Part shown: one piece after another, positions 9,441 to 18,066 of the stretch
How positions within the stretch are numbered: the stretch's first letter is position 1
Layout: every line of letters begins with the position of its first letter
Assembly: GCA_016722045.1 (NCBI GenBank)
Contig: JADKGY010000032.1
Span: forward strand, 1-64,000
Direction: 5' to 3'
Length of the DNA stretch: 64,000 bases
Source of the DNA: Candidatus Opimibacter skivensis
GTDB lineage: Bacteria > Bacteroidota > Bacteroidia > Chitinophagales > Saprospiraceae
The notes under the pieces: generated by a model
Database searches by the model: none
Told to the model about the DNA's origin: nothing
What the model saw: the letters and a program-made list of their open reading frames with translations, nothing else
Made by a program: the position numbers and the translations under genes

Positions 9441-10069
9441 CACATCCCTCGGCAAAAAATAATTCTTTTCCTCCTCTTCTTCTTCCTCATCCACCGCCAT
9501 TGGAATTTCATCCTGTTCGATATCAGACCTGTAGACCCAGGCCAGTATAATTCCGGCGATGGCACCCAATAAATGACTCTCCCAGGAGATGCCTTCTTTC
9601 CCGGGTACAATACCTCCAAAATATCCTGCATACAACACAAGAATAATTAATGCAAGTACAATGGATTTAATATTGCGCCGGAATATTCCGCTCCAAAATA
9701 CAAGCGAAACCATACCATATACAATTCCACTGGCACCAATATGATAAGTATATGGTGCTGCAAAAAACCAAACACCAAGACCTGACAATAAATATATCCA
9801 GATAAAACTCTTAATCGCAATACGTGGATAAAACCAAAAAAGTATCGCGCCGAGAATTAAAAAAGAAACAGAATTATAAAATAAATGCTCCCATCCCCCA
9901 TGGATCAATGGCGCTGTAAGGATCGCAGGCAATCCTTCGATTCGTCTGGGAAAACCCCAAGCGTCCGCAAATCAATCCCGGAGACCACCTGGAATATATG
10001 AATAACCCAGATCAGCCCAACAAATGCTATTGGAAAGCCTAACCTTTTAAATACGAGTTTATAATTCAA
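9423..10069 (-). CDS. rhomboid family intramembrane serine protease (one frame break)
   Basis: Rhomboids cleave transmembrane proteins within the membrane. The likely start is TTG 10069, directly after the stop of the upstream gene. It reads through a first helix (LGFPIAFVGLIWVIHIFQVV) to GVFPRRIEGLPAILTAP, where a base is missing in the G run at 9948-9950. Then come IHGGWEHLFYNSV (the conserved HxxxxHxxxN helix), IGASGIVYGM with the catalytic Ser of GxSG, and ESHLLGAIAG with the catalytic His. The C-terminus is an acidic tail with seven consecutive Glu. Six helices, about 214 residues. The extra G restores a normal protein, so the break may be a read error. Confidence 0.8.
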
Positions 10070-10071
10070 TG

Positions 10072-10860
10072 TCAGGAAACGGATTTAGGATATCTCCGTG
10101 ATACGATACGGATAAATTGCTCTGCCATTTTCAGATGCTCATGAGATGACCAGTTATAATCTTTCGCAGGCCCATTGATCAGCATTGCGCGGGCTTCAGC
10201 AAAAGAATTGAAGCTATTCAGTTTCGCACATGTATCATCAAAAAGTGCTTTGTTACCCCCCAAATAAATCATTGAGTGTAAATATCCTTTCATTCAGACC
10301 CATTGCAGATTCGATACTTGCGATCGGTACATGACTGAATCGTCCTGACATCTCATCTGTTTTTGTGATGTCAAAAAGTTTAGTCAACCCTTCATTCGCT
10401 TCTGAAATGGTATGATGAATTTTAGTGGGCTGAATAGTTTCTTTGACAGGTTCTGGTTCGTGGTGATGAATTGCTTTTGTCTCAACAGGCGGTGTTGATT
10501 TAAAGTAAGGTTCATGATGAACTTCTTCCTCAACAGTTTTTCTTTTGGAGGCGTTACGACATGATCTGTATAAAGTGGTTTTGGAATTTCAGGAGATTCT
10601 GATTTTTCCGGCACATATTCCCGGAGAGGAGGCAGATCGATTTTCGGTGCAGCTTCTCTTTTGGGCATTTTATACTCGACAAACTCGATGGGCTTCTCTT
10701 GCTCATGATTTACACCTTCGGCATCAGTGACCGCATCGTAAAGCTGGATGATGTATGATTTTATCAAATCCTTTTCAAGCCTGGAGATGTCCTGCGCATT
10801 TCCATTGTCAAGAAAAGTCTGAAGTTTAGTGATCAATCGTTGTGCTTTTTTAAGATCCAT
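10072..10860 (-). CDS. conserved-looking protein of unknown function, two frame breaks
   Basis: Starts MDLKKAQRLITKLQTFLDNG, a helical N-terminus, then a Pro/Glu/His-rich low-complexity middle. One A is missing in the run at 10543-10546; the repaired frame reads KRKTVEEEVHHEPYF... and later GLTKLFDITKTDEMSGRFSH and ESAMGLNERIFTLNDLFGGN. A surplus C in the six-C run at 10256-10261 causes a second break, after which NKALFDDTCAKLNSFNSFAE and a helical end follow. About 262 residues repaired. The repaired C-terminal half is helical and well ordered; I know proteins of this shape in Bacteroidota only as hypothetical. Its stop overlaps the likely start of the rhomboid gene, so the two are probably co-translated. 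Confidence 0.55.
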
Positions 10861-11040
10861 AGAGCTGTTAGTTAATGACCGGAAAGGTAATACTGTCCGT
10901 TATCTATTATGATACAAAACGGGTTAATATTGTGTGAACCCCTTGTGGGAACTGATAAAAACCCATTTTGTTCAGCCCTCAAAGAGAGTCGGCAGAGGCA
11001 TATTACTTTAAGGTCAATGAAAAAAGTAAAGTATCCTGTG

Positions 11041-11048
11041 CATCTTTG
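11041..11048 (+). promoter_or_regulatory. probable -7 box of tdk
   Basis: CATCTTTGCCCCC, one mismatch from the TATCTTTGCSCC form seen before atpD, prfC and the E2 gene; the box ends 8 bases before the tdk ATG. Confidence 0.5.
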
Positions 11049-11056
11049 CCCCCGTC

Positions 11057-11658
11057 ATGTTTCTGGAGCCGTCATTTCATTCACAACGCAGGGGCTGGAT
11101 AGAAGTTATCTGCGGATCCATGTTTTCAGGTAAAACAGAGGAACTCATCCGCCGTCTGAAAAGGGCTAAAATCGCTGATCAGTCTGTTGAGATTTTTAAG
11201 CCAGCTAAGGATACCCGTTACAGTATCACAGATGTGGTGAGCCATGATGCACACACTATCGCATCCCGCCCTGTCCTCACTGCTGATGAAATTCTTTCAG
11301 TCGCGAAGGATACGCTGGTCATCGGTATTGATGAGGCCCAGTTTTTTGATGATAGGTTACCCTCTGTTTGTGAGGAACTGGCTCTGCGAGGCCATAGAGT
11401 CATCGTAGCTGGGCTGGACACAGATTTCAGAGGGAGACCTTTCGGCCCTATCCCTGATCTGCTCGCTGTCGCAGAATACATCACGAAGCTCCATGCCATC
11501 TGCCATCATTGCGGAAATCTGGCTACGCATACTTATCGGCTCTCCGATGATGCTGAAACAGTGGTATTGGGCGAAAAAATATCTACGAAGCCCGCTGCCG
11601 CCATTGTTTCAATCTGGGAAATATCCTGGATCTGAGAACGAAGAAGAACAATCCGTAA
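11057..11658 (+). CDS. tdk: thymidine kinase (one frame break near the C-terminus)
   Basis: Type II thymidine kinase phosphorylates thymidine for dTMP salvage. The N-terminus MFLEPSFHSQRRGWIEVICG is the usual Bacteroidota form; the P-loop GSMFSGKTEELIRRLKRA, the Walker B region VIGIDEAQFFDD, the lasso-region GLDTDFRGRPFGPIP and the first zinc Cys pair CHHCG follow. In the A run at 11574-11579 one A is missing. With it the protein ends NIYEARCRHCFNLGN, which supplies the second zinc Cys pair, and stops at 11656-11658. About 200 residues, as in the family. Confidence 0.9.
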
Positions 11659-11665
11659 ATTTCCC

Positions 11666-11735
11666 TCTTTTCTCCTCTTCCGCCTCTTCCGCCTCTTCTG
11701 CCTCTTCCGCCTTTTCTGCCCTTTCTGCCTCTTAA
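11666..11735. repeat. pyrimidine 9-mer array, unit CCTCTTCCG
   Basis: Units CCTCTTCCG, CCTCTTCTG, CCTTTTCTG in tandem immediately downstream of tdk. Confidence 0.8.
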
Positions 11736-11782
11736 TCCCTAATTTCGCCCCCTCCACAATTGGAGAAAGAATCAAAAACCCA

Positions 11783-11817
11783 AATCTTAAATCCTAAATC
11801 TTAAATCTTAAATTGAA
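11783..11817. repeat. heptamer array AAATCTT directly before purH
   Basis: Five units AAATCTT/AAATCCT ending at the purH ATG; same word family as before the bacilliredoxin and coaX genes. Confidence 0.75.
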
Positions 11818-11818
11818 T

Positions 11819-13346
11819 ATGGGTTCTTCAAAGCCAATCCGCAGCGCTTATCTCCGTTTATCATAAAGAAGGTCTCGATGAGATCATCCGGCTCCTACAT
11901 CATCATCAGGTCACTATCTACAGTACCGGCGGAAGTCTTGATTATATACGAACTCTCGGCATCGAAGCTATTGCCGTGGAAGATCTGACTGGTTACCCCT
12001 CAATTCTTGACGGAAGAGTAAAAACTCTTCATCCCAAAATATTCGGTGGAATACTCGCTCGTCGAGAAGAAAGCCACCTTGCCCAGCTCGAACAATATGA
12101 TATTCCACCTATTGATCTCGTGATCGTGGATCTCTATCCATTCGAAGAAACAGTTCGCTCTACAAATGAAGAATCAACGATCATTGAAAAAATTGATGTC
12201 GGTGGCATTTCATTGATTCGGGCTGCTGCAAAAAATTTCGGAGATGTAGTAATCGTTGCTTCACAGGAAGAATACGAAGCTTTTCAACAACTGTTGACAA
12301 CCAAAGGAGCTAATTCAGATATTGAAGACCGTAAATATTTTGCAACACGCGCCTTCAGAGTTACGTCACATTACGACAAGAATATCTACGATTATTTCAA
12401 TAAAGATGGAAAGGATATAAGCCTGAAAATATCGATGCACGATTCTACTCCGCTTCGCTATGGAGAAAATCCACATCAGCAGGCTATTTATTTTGGCGAA
12501 GAAAATGCATCATTGGAAAAATTAAGCGGAAAAGAATTATCCTTCAATAATCTGGTGGATGTTGATGCTGCGGTGCAACTCATGTACGAATTTCACAACG
12601 AGGCTCCAACTTTTGCCATTCTGAAACACACCAATGCATGTGGTATCGCCACCCGACCTGATATTCTTGATGCCTGGAAATCTGCACTGGCAGCTGACCC
12701 GGTTTCTGCTTTCGGTGGCGTATTGATCAGCAACAGCACAATCGATGCGGCAACAGCAAAAGAAATAAATGAGATTTTTTATGAAGTTCTAATTGCACCT
12801 TCATTCAAAGATGACGCAATAAAAATATTGACTTCAAAGAAAAACAGAATTCTCTTGAAATTAAATCACTATCCACACACACGTCTTCAGGTCAAAACTT
12901 TACTGGATGGATTCATCGTGCAGGATATTGACAAGATGACAGAAGGAGAAGCGAATCTCAGAACAGTGACAAAGCGTGCACCGACTTCAGCAGAAATAGA
13001 TGACCTTCTTTTTGCTAATAAATGTGTGAAGCATCTAAAATCAAACGGGATCGCTATTGTAAAAAACGCCCAATTAATTGGCATGGGTTGCGGCCAAACC
13101 TCAAGAGTTGATGCACTAAAGCAGGCAATCACAAAAGCACAAAATTTTGGATTCACACTCGAAGGAGCTGCGATGGCTTCAGAAGCATTCTTTCCTTTCC
13201 CGGATTGTGTAGAGATTGGTCATGAAGCAGGCATCACTGCAGTCATTCATCCGGGAGGTTCAGTGAAGGATCAGGAAAGCATCGATTATTGTGATACAGT
13301 GGATATGGCGATGGTGATGACAGGATTCAGACACTTTAAACATTGA
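11819..13346 (+). CDS. purH: bifunctional AICAR transformylase / IMP cyclohydrolase (one frame break at the N-terminus)
   Basis: PurH carries out the last two steps of purine synthesis. ATG 11819 gives MGSSKPIRSA, then a frame change near 11846 leads to ALISVYHKEGLDEIIRLL, the family start. Next come IYSTGGSLDYIRTLG, DGRVKTLHPKIFGGILARR and IDLVIVDLYPFE (cyclohydrolase domain), LRYGENPHQQAIYF, NNLVDVDAA, ILKHTNACGIA (with the Lys-His of the transformylase), DPVSAFGGVL, GMGCGQTSRVDA, SEAFFPFPD and the C-terminal VIHPGGSVKDQESI. About 509 residues. A gene this central is unlikely to be truly broken, so the N-terminal shift is probably a sequence error or start misreading. Confidence 0.93.
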
Positions 13347-13400
13347 GAGTGAGAGAGTGAGAGAGTGAGAGAGTGAGAGAGTGAGTGGGTGAGAGGGTGA
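13346..13400. repeat. octamer array GAGAGTGA after purH
   Basis: Five to six tandem GAGAGTGA units begin at the purH stop codon and degrade into GTGAGTGG/GTGAGAGG. Confidence 0.8.
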
Positions 13401-13424
13401 ATGGTTGTAGAGACGACGATTTAC

Positions 13425-13475
13425 GGTTGGTGAGCTGTCGCACAAGGCTGAGTTAAGCAGGTCGAACCATCGCGT
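13425..13475. repeat. dispersed stem-loop repeat, copy 1
   Basis: Contains GAGCTGTCGCACAAGG followed by TGAGTTAAGCAGGTCGAA. A close copy is at 36268-36320 and a more distant one at 52785-52849. Confidence 0.55.
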
Positions 13476-13489
13476 CTCCCCGCAAACCA

Positions 13490-13540
13490 CATGAGACATG
13501 AGACATGAGACATGAGATTTGAGACATGAGACATAAGGCG
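13490..13540. repeat. heptamer array ACATGAG
   Basis: Seven units of ACATGAG with variants ATTTGAG and ACATAAG. Confidence 0.8.
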
Positions 13541-13588
13541 GACCCAGTGTACTCCGTGCAAAAATTTAAACTCGTATTTTGTAAACCC

Positions 13589-13719
13589 AAAATCTCAATC
13601 TCATCTCAAATCTCAAATCTCAAATCTCAAATCTCAAATCTCAAATCTCAAATCTCAAATCTCAAATCTCAAATCTCAAATCTCAAATCTCAAATCTCAA
13701 ATCTCAAATCTCAAATCTC
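13589..13719. repeat. long heptamer array AAATCTC ending at the coaX start codon
   Basis: About 17 near-perfect AAATCTC units. The last unit flows into the coaX ATG (TCTCATG). It is the most regular array in the window and makes up the whole upstream region of coaX. In one frame it happens to be open and would encode a repeated heptapeptide, but that reading runs into coaX out of frame. Confidence 0.92.
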
Positions 13720-14439
13720 ATGTTTCTCTGTATTGACAATGGAAATAGCCGGACCAAATGTGCTGTATACAATGTACAGGGAGAAATTATTGCCACTGGA
13801 ATTTTTACAGGAGATTCCTTTAGTGATCTTTACAAATGGATTGAGAAACAAAATGTCATTCATGCTATCATTTCCACTACCGGAAATAAAATGATTGATA
13901 CGTCTCTGATTAAACTCTCCGGAAAATTGATTGATTTATCACATGAGACGCCATTGCCCGTTCAGATTATTTATAGTACCCCTTCAACTCTTGGGCGTGA
14001 TCGCATTGCAGCTGCTTGCGGAGCCCATGCTTTACACCCTGACCAAAACTTTCTGGTCATCGATGCCGGAACATGCATGACTATCGATCTTCTGCTGGCT
14101 ACAGGCGTCTACCTGGGCGGAAATATTGCCCCGGGTCTGCAGATGAGATTGAGGGCAATGCATGAACAAACAGCCCGATTACCATTCGTCGAAGCCGGAT
14201 GGCCTGAACTGGACTTTGGAGATTCCACCCTGCATGCTTTACAGAATGGAGCTTGTCTGGGTATGGTGCTGGAAATAGAAGGTTATTTAAATCTCGCCCG
14301 TAAAGCATACGGAGACGTTTCTGTCGTTATTAGCGGTGGAGATTCGGCTTTTTTGGCTGGTAAGCTGGAAAGTCGGATATTTGTCGAACCCGAACTGGTC
14401 ACACAAGGCCTTTTCCAAATCTTATCCTTTAATGTTTAG
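13720..14439 (+). CDS. coaX: type III pantothenate kinase
   Basis: CoaX phosphorylates pantothenate, the first step to coenzyme A; type III is potassium-dependent and not inhibited by CoA. The 239 residues include the ATP-binding start MFLCIDNGNSRTKCAVY, TPSTLGRDRIAAACGAH (pantothenate site), VIDAGTCMTIDL and YLGGNIAPGLQMR. This ASKHA-fold layout and length match the family. The coding start follows directly after a long heptamer array, and the stop overlaps the start of the next gene (ATG within AATGTTTAG), so they are translationally coupled. Confidence 0.95.
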   Translation: MFLCIDNGNSRTKCAVYNVQGEIIATGIFTGDSFSDLYKWIEKQNVIHAIISTTGNKMIDTSLIKLSGKLIDLSHETPLPVQIIYSTPSTLGRDRIAAACGAHALHPDQNFLVIDAGTCMTIDLLLATGVYLGGNIAPGLQMRLRAMHEQTARLPFVEAGWPELDFGDSTLHALQNGACLGMVLEIEGYLNLARKAYGDVSVVISGGDSAFLAGKLESRIFVEPELVTQGLFQILSFNV

Positions 14440-15772
14440 AATTCAAAGCAAACTACTGATCATCAGCTTATTGGTCATCATTTCCACCACCATAGCCCGG
14501 TCACAGGCCAAAGACAACTCACCCTTTTCTCAGTTCGGCTTGGGGGACTTTTTCGAGACGGACATGCCCGGAAGCCATGCCATGGGAGGTCTTAGCGCTG
14601 CTTATCATGATTTTTTTGAGGCCAATCTGGACAATCCTGCTTCTCTTGGTTTTCTGCAGTATACAAGCCTTCAGATGGGATTTTATGCAAAACGCTCAGG
14701 TCTCAAAAGGTTAAATGACAAGCAAACCGTCTGGAGCGGTAATCTCAATCACCTCAGCCTGAATATACCGATTATCAACCCCCTGAATGAGGCACTGGAG
14801 CGTCGAGAAACAGATTTCTCATGGGGAACAAGTTTTTCACTACGGCCTTACTCGCAGGTTGGATATTTTATTCTTATCAATGATAGTCTTCCGGATATAG
14901 GAAATGTTAGACGCACATTTACGGGTTCAGGAGGTCTCTATCAAATCACATGGGGCAATGGTATCAAGTATAAAAACCTGGCTGCAGGCATTAATCTTAG
15001 CTATATCTATGGTAAACAAACATTTAAAACAGAAACCATTTTCTCCGATCTTGGAAATGCCTATATCGATGAATTTGAATCTGCAAATGCATATAAAGGA
15101 TTTCAATATCGCATAGGCCTCTTGTATGAACATCCTTTAGATCTCAAAAAGGCCAGAAAAGAGGGTGATAATCCTTCGAGATTAATATCGTTTGGTGGTT
15201 TTATTAGCGGTAAATCGGAATTGGATATAAAATCGGATATCAGCAAGATTGCCATCAACACAGTGATCCAGGATGCAGACACAGTTCAATATGTTATAGA
15301 TAAACCTGGAAATGCTACCCTATCCGGATCATGGGGTGCAGGAATAATGTATCGTCATTCTGGTGATTTCCGACTAGGCTTTGATTATCAGGGTGGCTCA
15401 TGGAATACATATAAGAATGATGCGGTTCAACCTCCGGATACACTAAAAAATACATATAAACTTGGTGCAGGTGTAGCCTGGATCCCTGACGCAAACTCTA
15501 TCACATCTTATTTCAAACGTGTTGAGTATCGTGCTGGATTTTATACCATGACAGATCCAAGAGTGATCGAAGGTTCGCAAGTGAAGGCATCAGCATTCAC
15601 AATTGGAGCAGGGCTTCCTTTAATTCTTCAACGCAACATCGCATGGATTCAGCTCGGCATCGATGTCGGAAAACGCACAGGGGGTAGTCGCCTGAGCGAA
15701 AATTTCATCCGCGGAAATGTAGGCATTATCCTCAACGATAATTCATGGTTCATCAAAGGAAAATACGATTAA
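14432..15772 (+). CDS. outer-membrane beta-barrel protein, FadL/OmpP1-like layout
   Basis: The start ATG 14432 overlaps the coaX stop; this choice gives a signal peptide (MFRIQSKLLIISLLVIISTT...RSQA). The mature protein opens with NSPFSQFGLGDFFETDMPGS and GGLSAAYHDFFEANLDNPAS, the pattern of Bacteroidota proteins distantly related to FadL/PorV-type barrels, and then has alternating amphipathic strands to an aromatic C-terminal WFIKGKYD. 446 residues. The ligand is unknown. Position after coaX is common for this family in Bacteroidota. A terminator follows. Confidence 0.7.
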   Translation: MFRIQSKLLIISLLVIISTTIARSQAKDNSPFSQFGLGDFFETDMPGSHAMGGLSAAYHDFFEANLDNPASLGFLQYTSLQMGFYAKRSGLKRLNDKQTVWSGNLNHLSLNIPIINPLNEALERRETDFSWGTSFSLRPYSQVGYFILINDSLPDIGNVRRTFTGSGGLYQITWGNGIKYKNLAAGINLSYIYGKQTFKTETIFSDLGNAYIDEFESANAYKGFQYRIGLLYEHPLDLKKARKEGDNPSRLISFGGFISGKSELDIKSDISKIAINTVIQDADTVQYVIDKPGNATLSGSWGAGIMYRHSGDFRLGFDYQGGSWNTYKNDAVQPPDTLKNTYKLGAGVAWIPDANSITSYFKRVEYRAGFYTMTDPRVIEGSQVKASAFTIGAGLPLILQRNIAWIQLGIDVGKRTGGSRLSENFIRGNVGIILNDNSWFIKGKYD

Positions 15773-15815
15773 GCATTCAATGATATTTTAGTATGAAAGC
15801 AGAGGTGTCATTCCG

Positions 15816-15835
15816 AAAGGTGGGCACCTTTTTTA
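15816..15835 (+). terminator. rho-independent terminator
   Basis: AAAGGTG-GG-CACCTTT stem-loop followed by a T run, downstream of the coaX/outer-membrane protein operon. Confidence 0.7.
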
Positions 15836-15842
15836 TTGTTTG

Positions 15843-16382
15843 CTAAATAGACTCATAATAAAATGAATCATACATCCCTCTCACTTCATTAACGACTTTT
15901 TCAAATGCATCATTTTCCAAAACATTTTCAATAGCAAATTCATATTTGTATGCCGTGCCATTGAACGTAAATGAAATCCAATTGTCATTCGTCTCTGGTG
16001 GATATCTCGTATCATCAATATGGTGAACTGTAGCGCCACGGGAAATTTTAAAATTTTTAAGATCCAAAACCGGATATGTAACCGGGGATATATTATTTAA
16101 ACTTATGGAAATACTATCAGTCCCTATTATGAGGCTACCCAGTATTTCATAATTCCTTGAATAAAAATAAAATCCGACCGCGATGATGACTAGAATAAAT
16201 AGTAAAAGCAATACATATACGCTATTAAGTTTAATATAATCATCCAGAGATGGACGTCCCAATGGCCTGATGGTACTATAGAATAATACAAAGCAAATAA
16301 TGTAAAGCGTATATCTCAGCGGTCTGAACTTTGTATACCTTTTGGAATTGATTATTTTTAGGGGAAGGCTGTTTAAGGGCAT
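15843..16382 (-). CDS. hypothetical membrane protein with two N-terminal helices
   Basis: 179 residues. A basic start is followed by two membrane segments (LYIICFVLFYSTI and VYVLLLLFILVIIAVGFYFY), then a soluble domain of about 110 residues rich in beta strands ending in FEKVVNEVRGMYDSFYYESI. It resembles the small PH-like or signalling membrane proteins common in Bacteroidota, but I do not recognise a named family. It lies 39 bp after a minus-strand lipoprotein gene. Confidence 0.6.
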   Translation of the reverse strand: MPLNSLPLKIINSKRYTKFRPLRYTLYIICFVLFYSTIRPLGRPSLDDYIKLNSVYVLLLLFILVIIAVGFYFYSRNYEILGSLIIGTDSISISLNNISPVTYPVLDLKNFKISRGATVHHIDDTRYPPETNDNWISFTFNGTAYKYEFAIENVLENDAFEKVVNEVRGMYDSFYYESI

Positions 16383-16421
16383 CTTTGCTGCTATAGCTGT
16401 ACTACATAAAATTTAAAAAAA

Positions 16422-17831
16422 TCACAAACATGGGAAATGCCAATGCTTTGGTGTACCCTTCACAAGGAAACTATTAAAGTATGTATGCTGGGCTGTAAGT
16501 GTTTCATCACCTATTTTTATTGTAGGGGCCATTGGTTGACCATCTCCCCTGATCAATGTCCCTCCGACAAATTCATTTCCGGATTTATCAGTCCTGAAAT
16601 ATAAACCACTGTTCACCATTGTTTCTCTTGTTGTTGTAACAGGAAAAACTGAATACGTGATCTTTTTCGGATTATCCCTGTTGAAATTTATTAAGGATAA
16701 GCCTTTGCCATTTTCATATATCAGATCTGGCATTGCAGACTTCAGATTCTGAATTTCAAACTTATCTCCATGAGCTAACCCGAAACTTATCGTCTTATTA
16801 TTTGCACTGAACAACCCGGTGACGATTTTATCCTCAGATCCTTTGATGTGTGCCGAATAAATCTGCTTGTCATTTTTAAATTCAGTAATATATCCATCGA
16901 ACTTGCCGGAATTTTCAACCGTATCATCACCAAAATGAAATTTATTTCCATTATTAGTAAACGTGGTTGCAATCCAGATGCCATTGTTGATATCCGCAGC
17001 CAGGTAGCTTTTAATAGCCAGTAAATCCGCACCGGTCTTTTGTAAAAACTTCCATTTTACATCATGCGCTTCATCCAATCTACGCAAATTGATGAAATCC
17101 GTACCGATAGTGCTTGTATATATACTGCTACCTACCTCAATCAATGTGCAGTGATAAATCGGAGCTTTCTCATCGAATGTTGTCATCCAGGTTTTATTTC
17201 CATTTTCATCCAATTCCATCAAAAGGGTTTGTTTATCATCTAAAATACCGATCACAGAATATATGTTTGTACTTGTCTTCGCAAGATCCATAAGTATAAA
17301 ATTTCCGTCGATGTCCTTTTGAAAATCTTTACACCAAATCAGATTTCCGGAAGTGTCGAATTTTGCAAGAAAGGATTGGTATTTCCCGGTAGATTTAATT
17401 TTCTCTTCGGTACCGATTAAAAGATTTCCATTAAAATAGCCAGTCACTAAAATGAAACCTCTATTATCAACGACAACGCAACTCATGAAACAATTTTTAA
17501 GATTCATGCTTTCATCTTTAGAAATAAATTGTATCGCCTTTTTACAGGTTAAATCCGGCTTGGAAATGACAAACAAACCACTGTGGCCCGCACTCATCAC
17601 AGTCATATTGCAGACCTTTACATTTCCAAAAATATTACCTGCAGTATAAATATTTGATTGCTTATCAATATCCATTCCCCGCAATGTATGGATACACCCT
17701 TCTGAGATTTCAGATAAAAAGACTGATTTTGCATCATATTGATCCAGAAATGCCTTTTCTGAACAACATCCGGAATTAATAACAATCGTGAGTATGGATA
17801 CAAATAGTGGAAATGAATTATTTTTTTTCAT
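16422..17831 (-). CDS. lipoprotein with SBBP-like beta-propeller repeats
   Basis: 469 residues. The N-terminus MKKNNSFPLFVSILTIVINS ends in GCC, a lipobox. The body has repeats of the type G-DIDKQSNIYTAGNIFG, VVVDNRGFILVTGYFNGN, FLAKFDTSGNLIWCKDF and LLMELDENGNKTWM, the pattern of SBBP/beta-propeller repeats (a D-x-x-GN-x-x-x-TG strand followed by KxDxxGNLxW). There is no T9SS C-terminal domain, so it is probably an envelope-anchored lipoprotein. Role unknown. Confidence 0.6.
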   Translation of the reverse strand: MKKNNSFPLFVSILTIVINSGCCSEKAFLDQYDAKSVFLSEISEGCIHTLRGMDIDKQSNIYTAGNIFGNVKVCNMTVMSAGHSGLFVISKPDLTCKKAIQFISKDESMNLKNCFMSCVVVDNRGFILVTGYFNGNLLIGTEEKIKSTGKYQSFLAKFDTSGNLIWCKDFQKDIDGNFILMDLAKTSTNIYSVIGILDDKQTLLMELDENGNKTWMTTFDEKAPIYHCTLIEVGSSIYTSTIGTDFINLRRLDEAHDVKWKFLQKTGADLLAIKSYLAADINNGIWIATTFTNNGNKFHFGDDTVENSGKFDGYITEFKNDKQIYSAHIKGSEDKIVTGLFSANNKTISFGLAHGDKFEIQNLKSAMPDLIYENGKGLSLINFNRDNPKKITYSVFPVTTTRETMVNSGLYFRTDKSGNEFVGGTLIRGDGQPMAPTIKIGDETLTAQHTYFNSFLVKGTPKHWHFPCL

Positions 17832-17995
17832 GATCCTTATGTTTAAAATTTATACTATTTCTCATTTTAGGGTTCAACAATGAAATAAATTTCCTAATAA
17901 TAATTCAATTATTCTTCTCTGAACGGCTTTCAATTTTTCAAAAAAATTTCTCTACCCATATCTTTCCGTTTTCATATTCTTTATACCGGATATTA

Positions 17996-18066
17996 AATAC
18001 TGATCACTGAATACCAATTACTGAATACTTTTTACTGAATACTGTTTACTGGTTACCTCTTACTGA
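17996..18066. repeat. heptamer array TTACTGN running into the pbpC 3' end
   Basis: Units TTACTGA, ATACTTT, TTACTGG, TTACCTC alternate with a 7/14-base period. The last units are inside the pbpC reading frame and encode its final EVISKR. The same word recurs at 36366-36412 after the RsmI-like gene. Confidence 0.75.

Noticed and set aside
9171..9572. Overlapping open frames rich in Phe, Ser, Pro and Leu
   Set aside because: They arise from the pyrimidine array and overlap the end of the rhomboid gene on the other strand.
1..12000. Prophage or integrated element explaining the broken genes
   Set aside because: No integrase, transposase, att-like repeat or phage structural gene was found; the genes are ordinary chromosomal types.
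13589..13719. Possible CRISPR or origin iteron array
   Set aside because: Seven-base period without spacers; no dnaA-type boxes, repA or dnaA gene nearby.
13526..13894. Open frame encoding tandem KSQISNL heptapeptides
   Set aside because: It is only the AAATCTC array read in an open frame, and it continues into coaX out of frame. No coding signal apart from the repeat.
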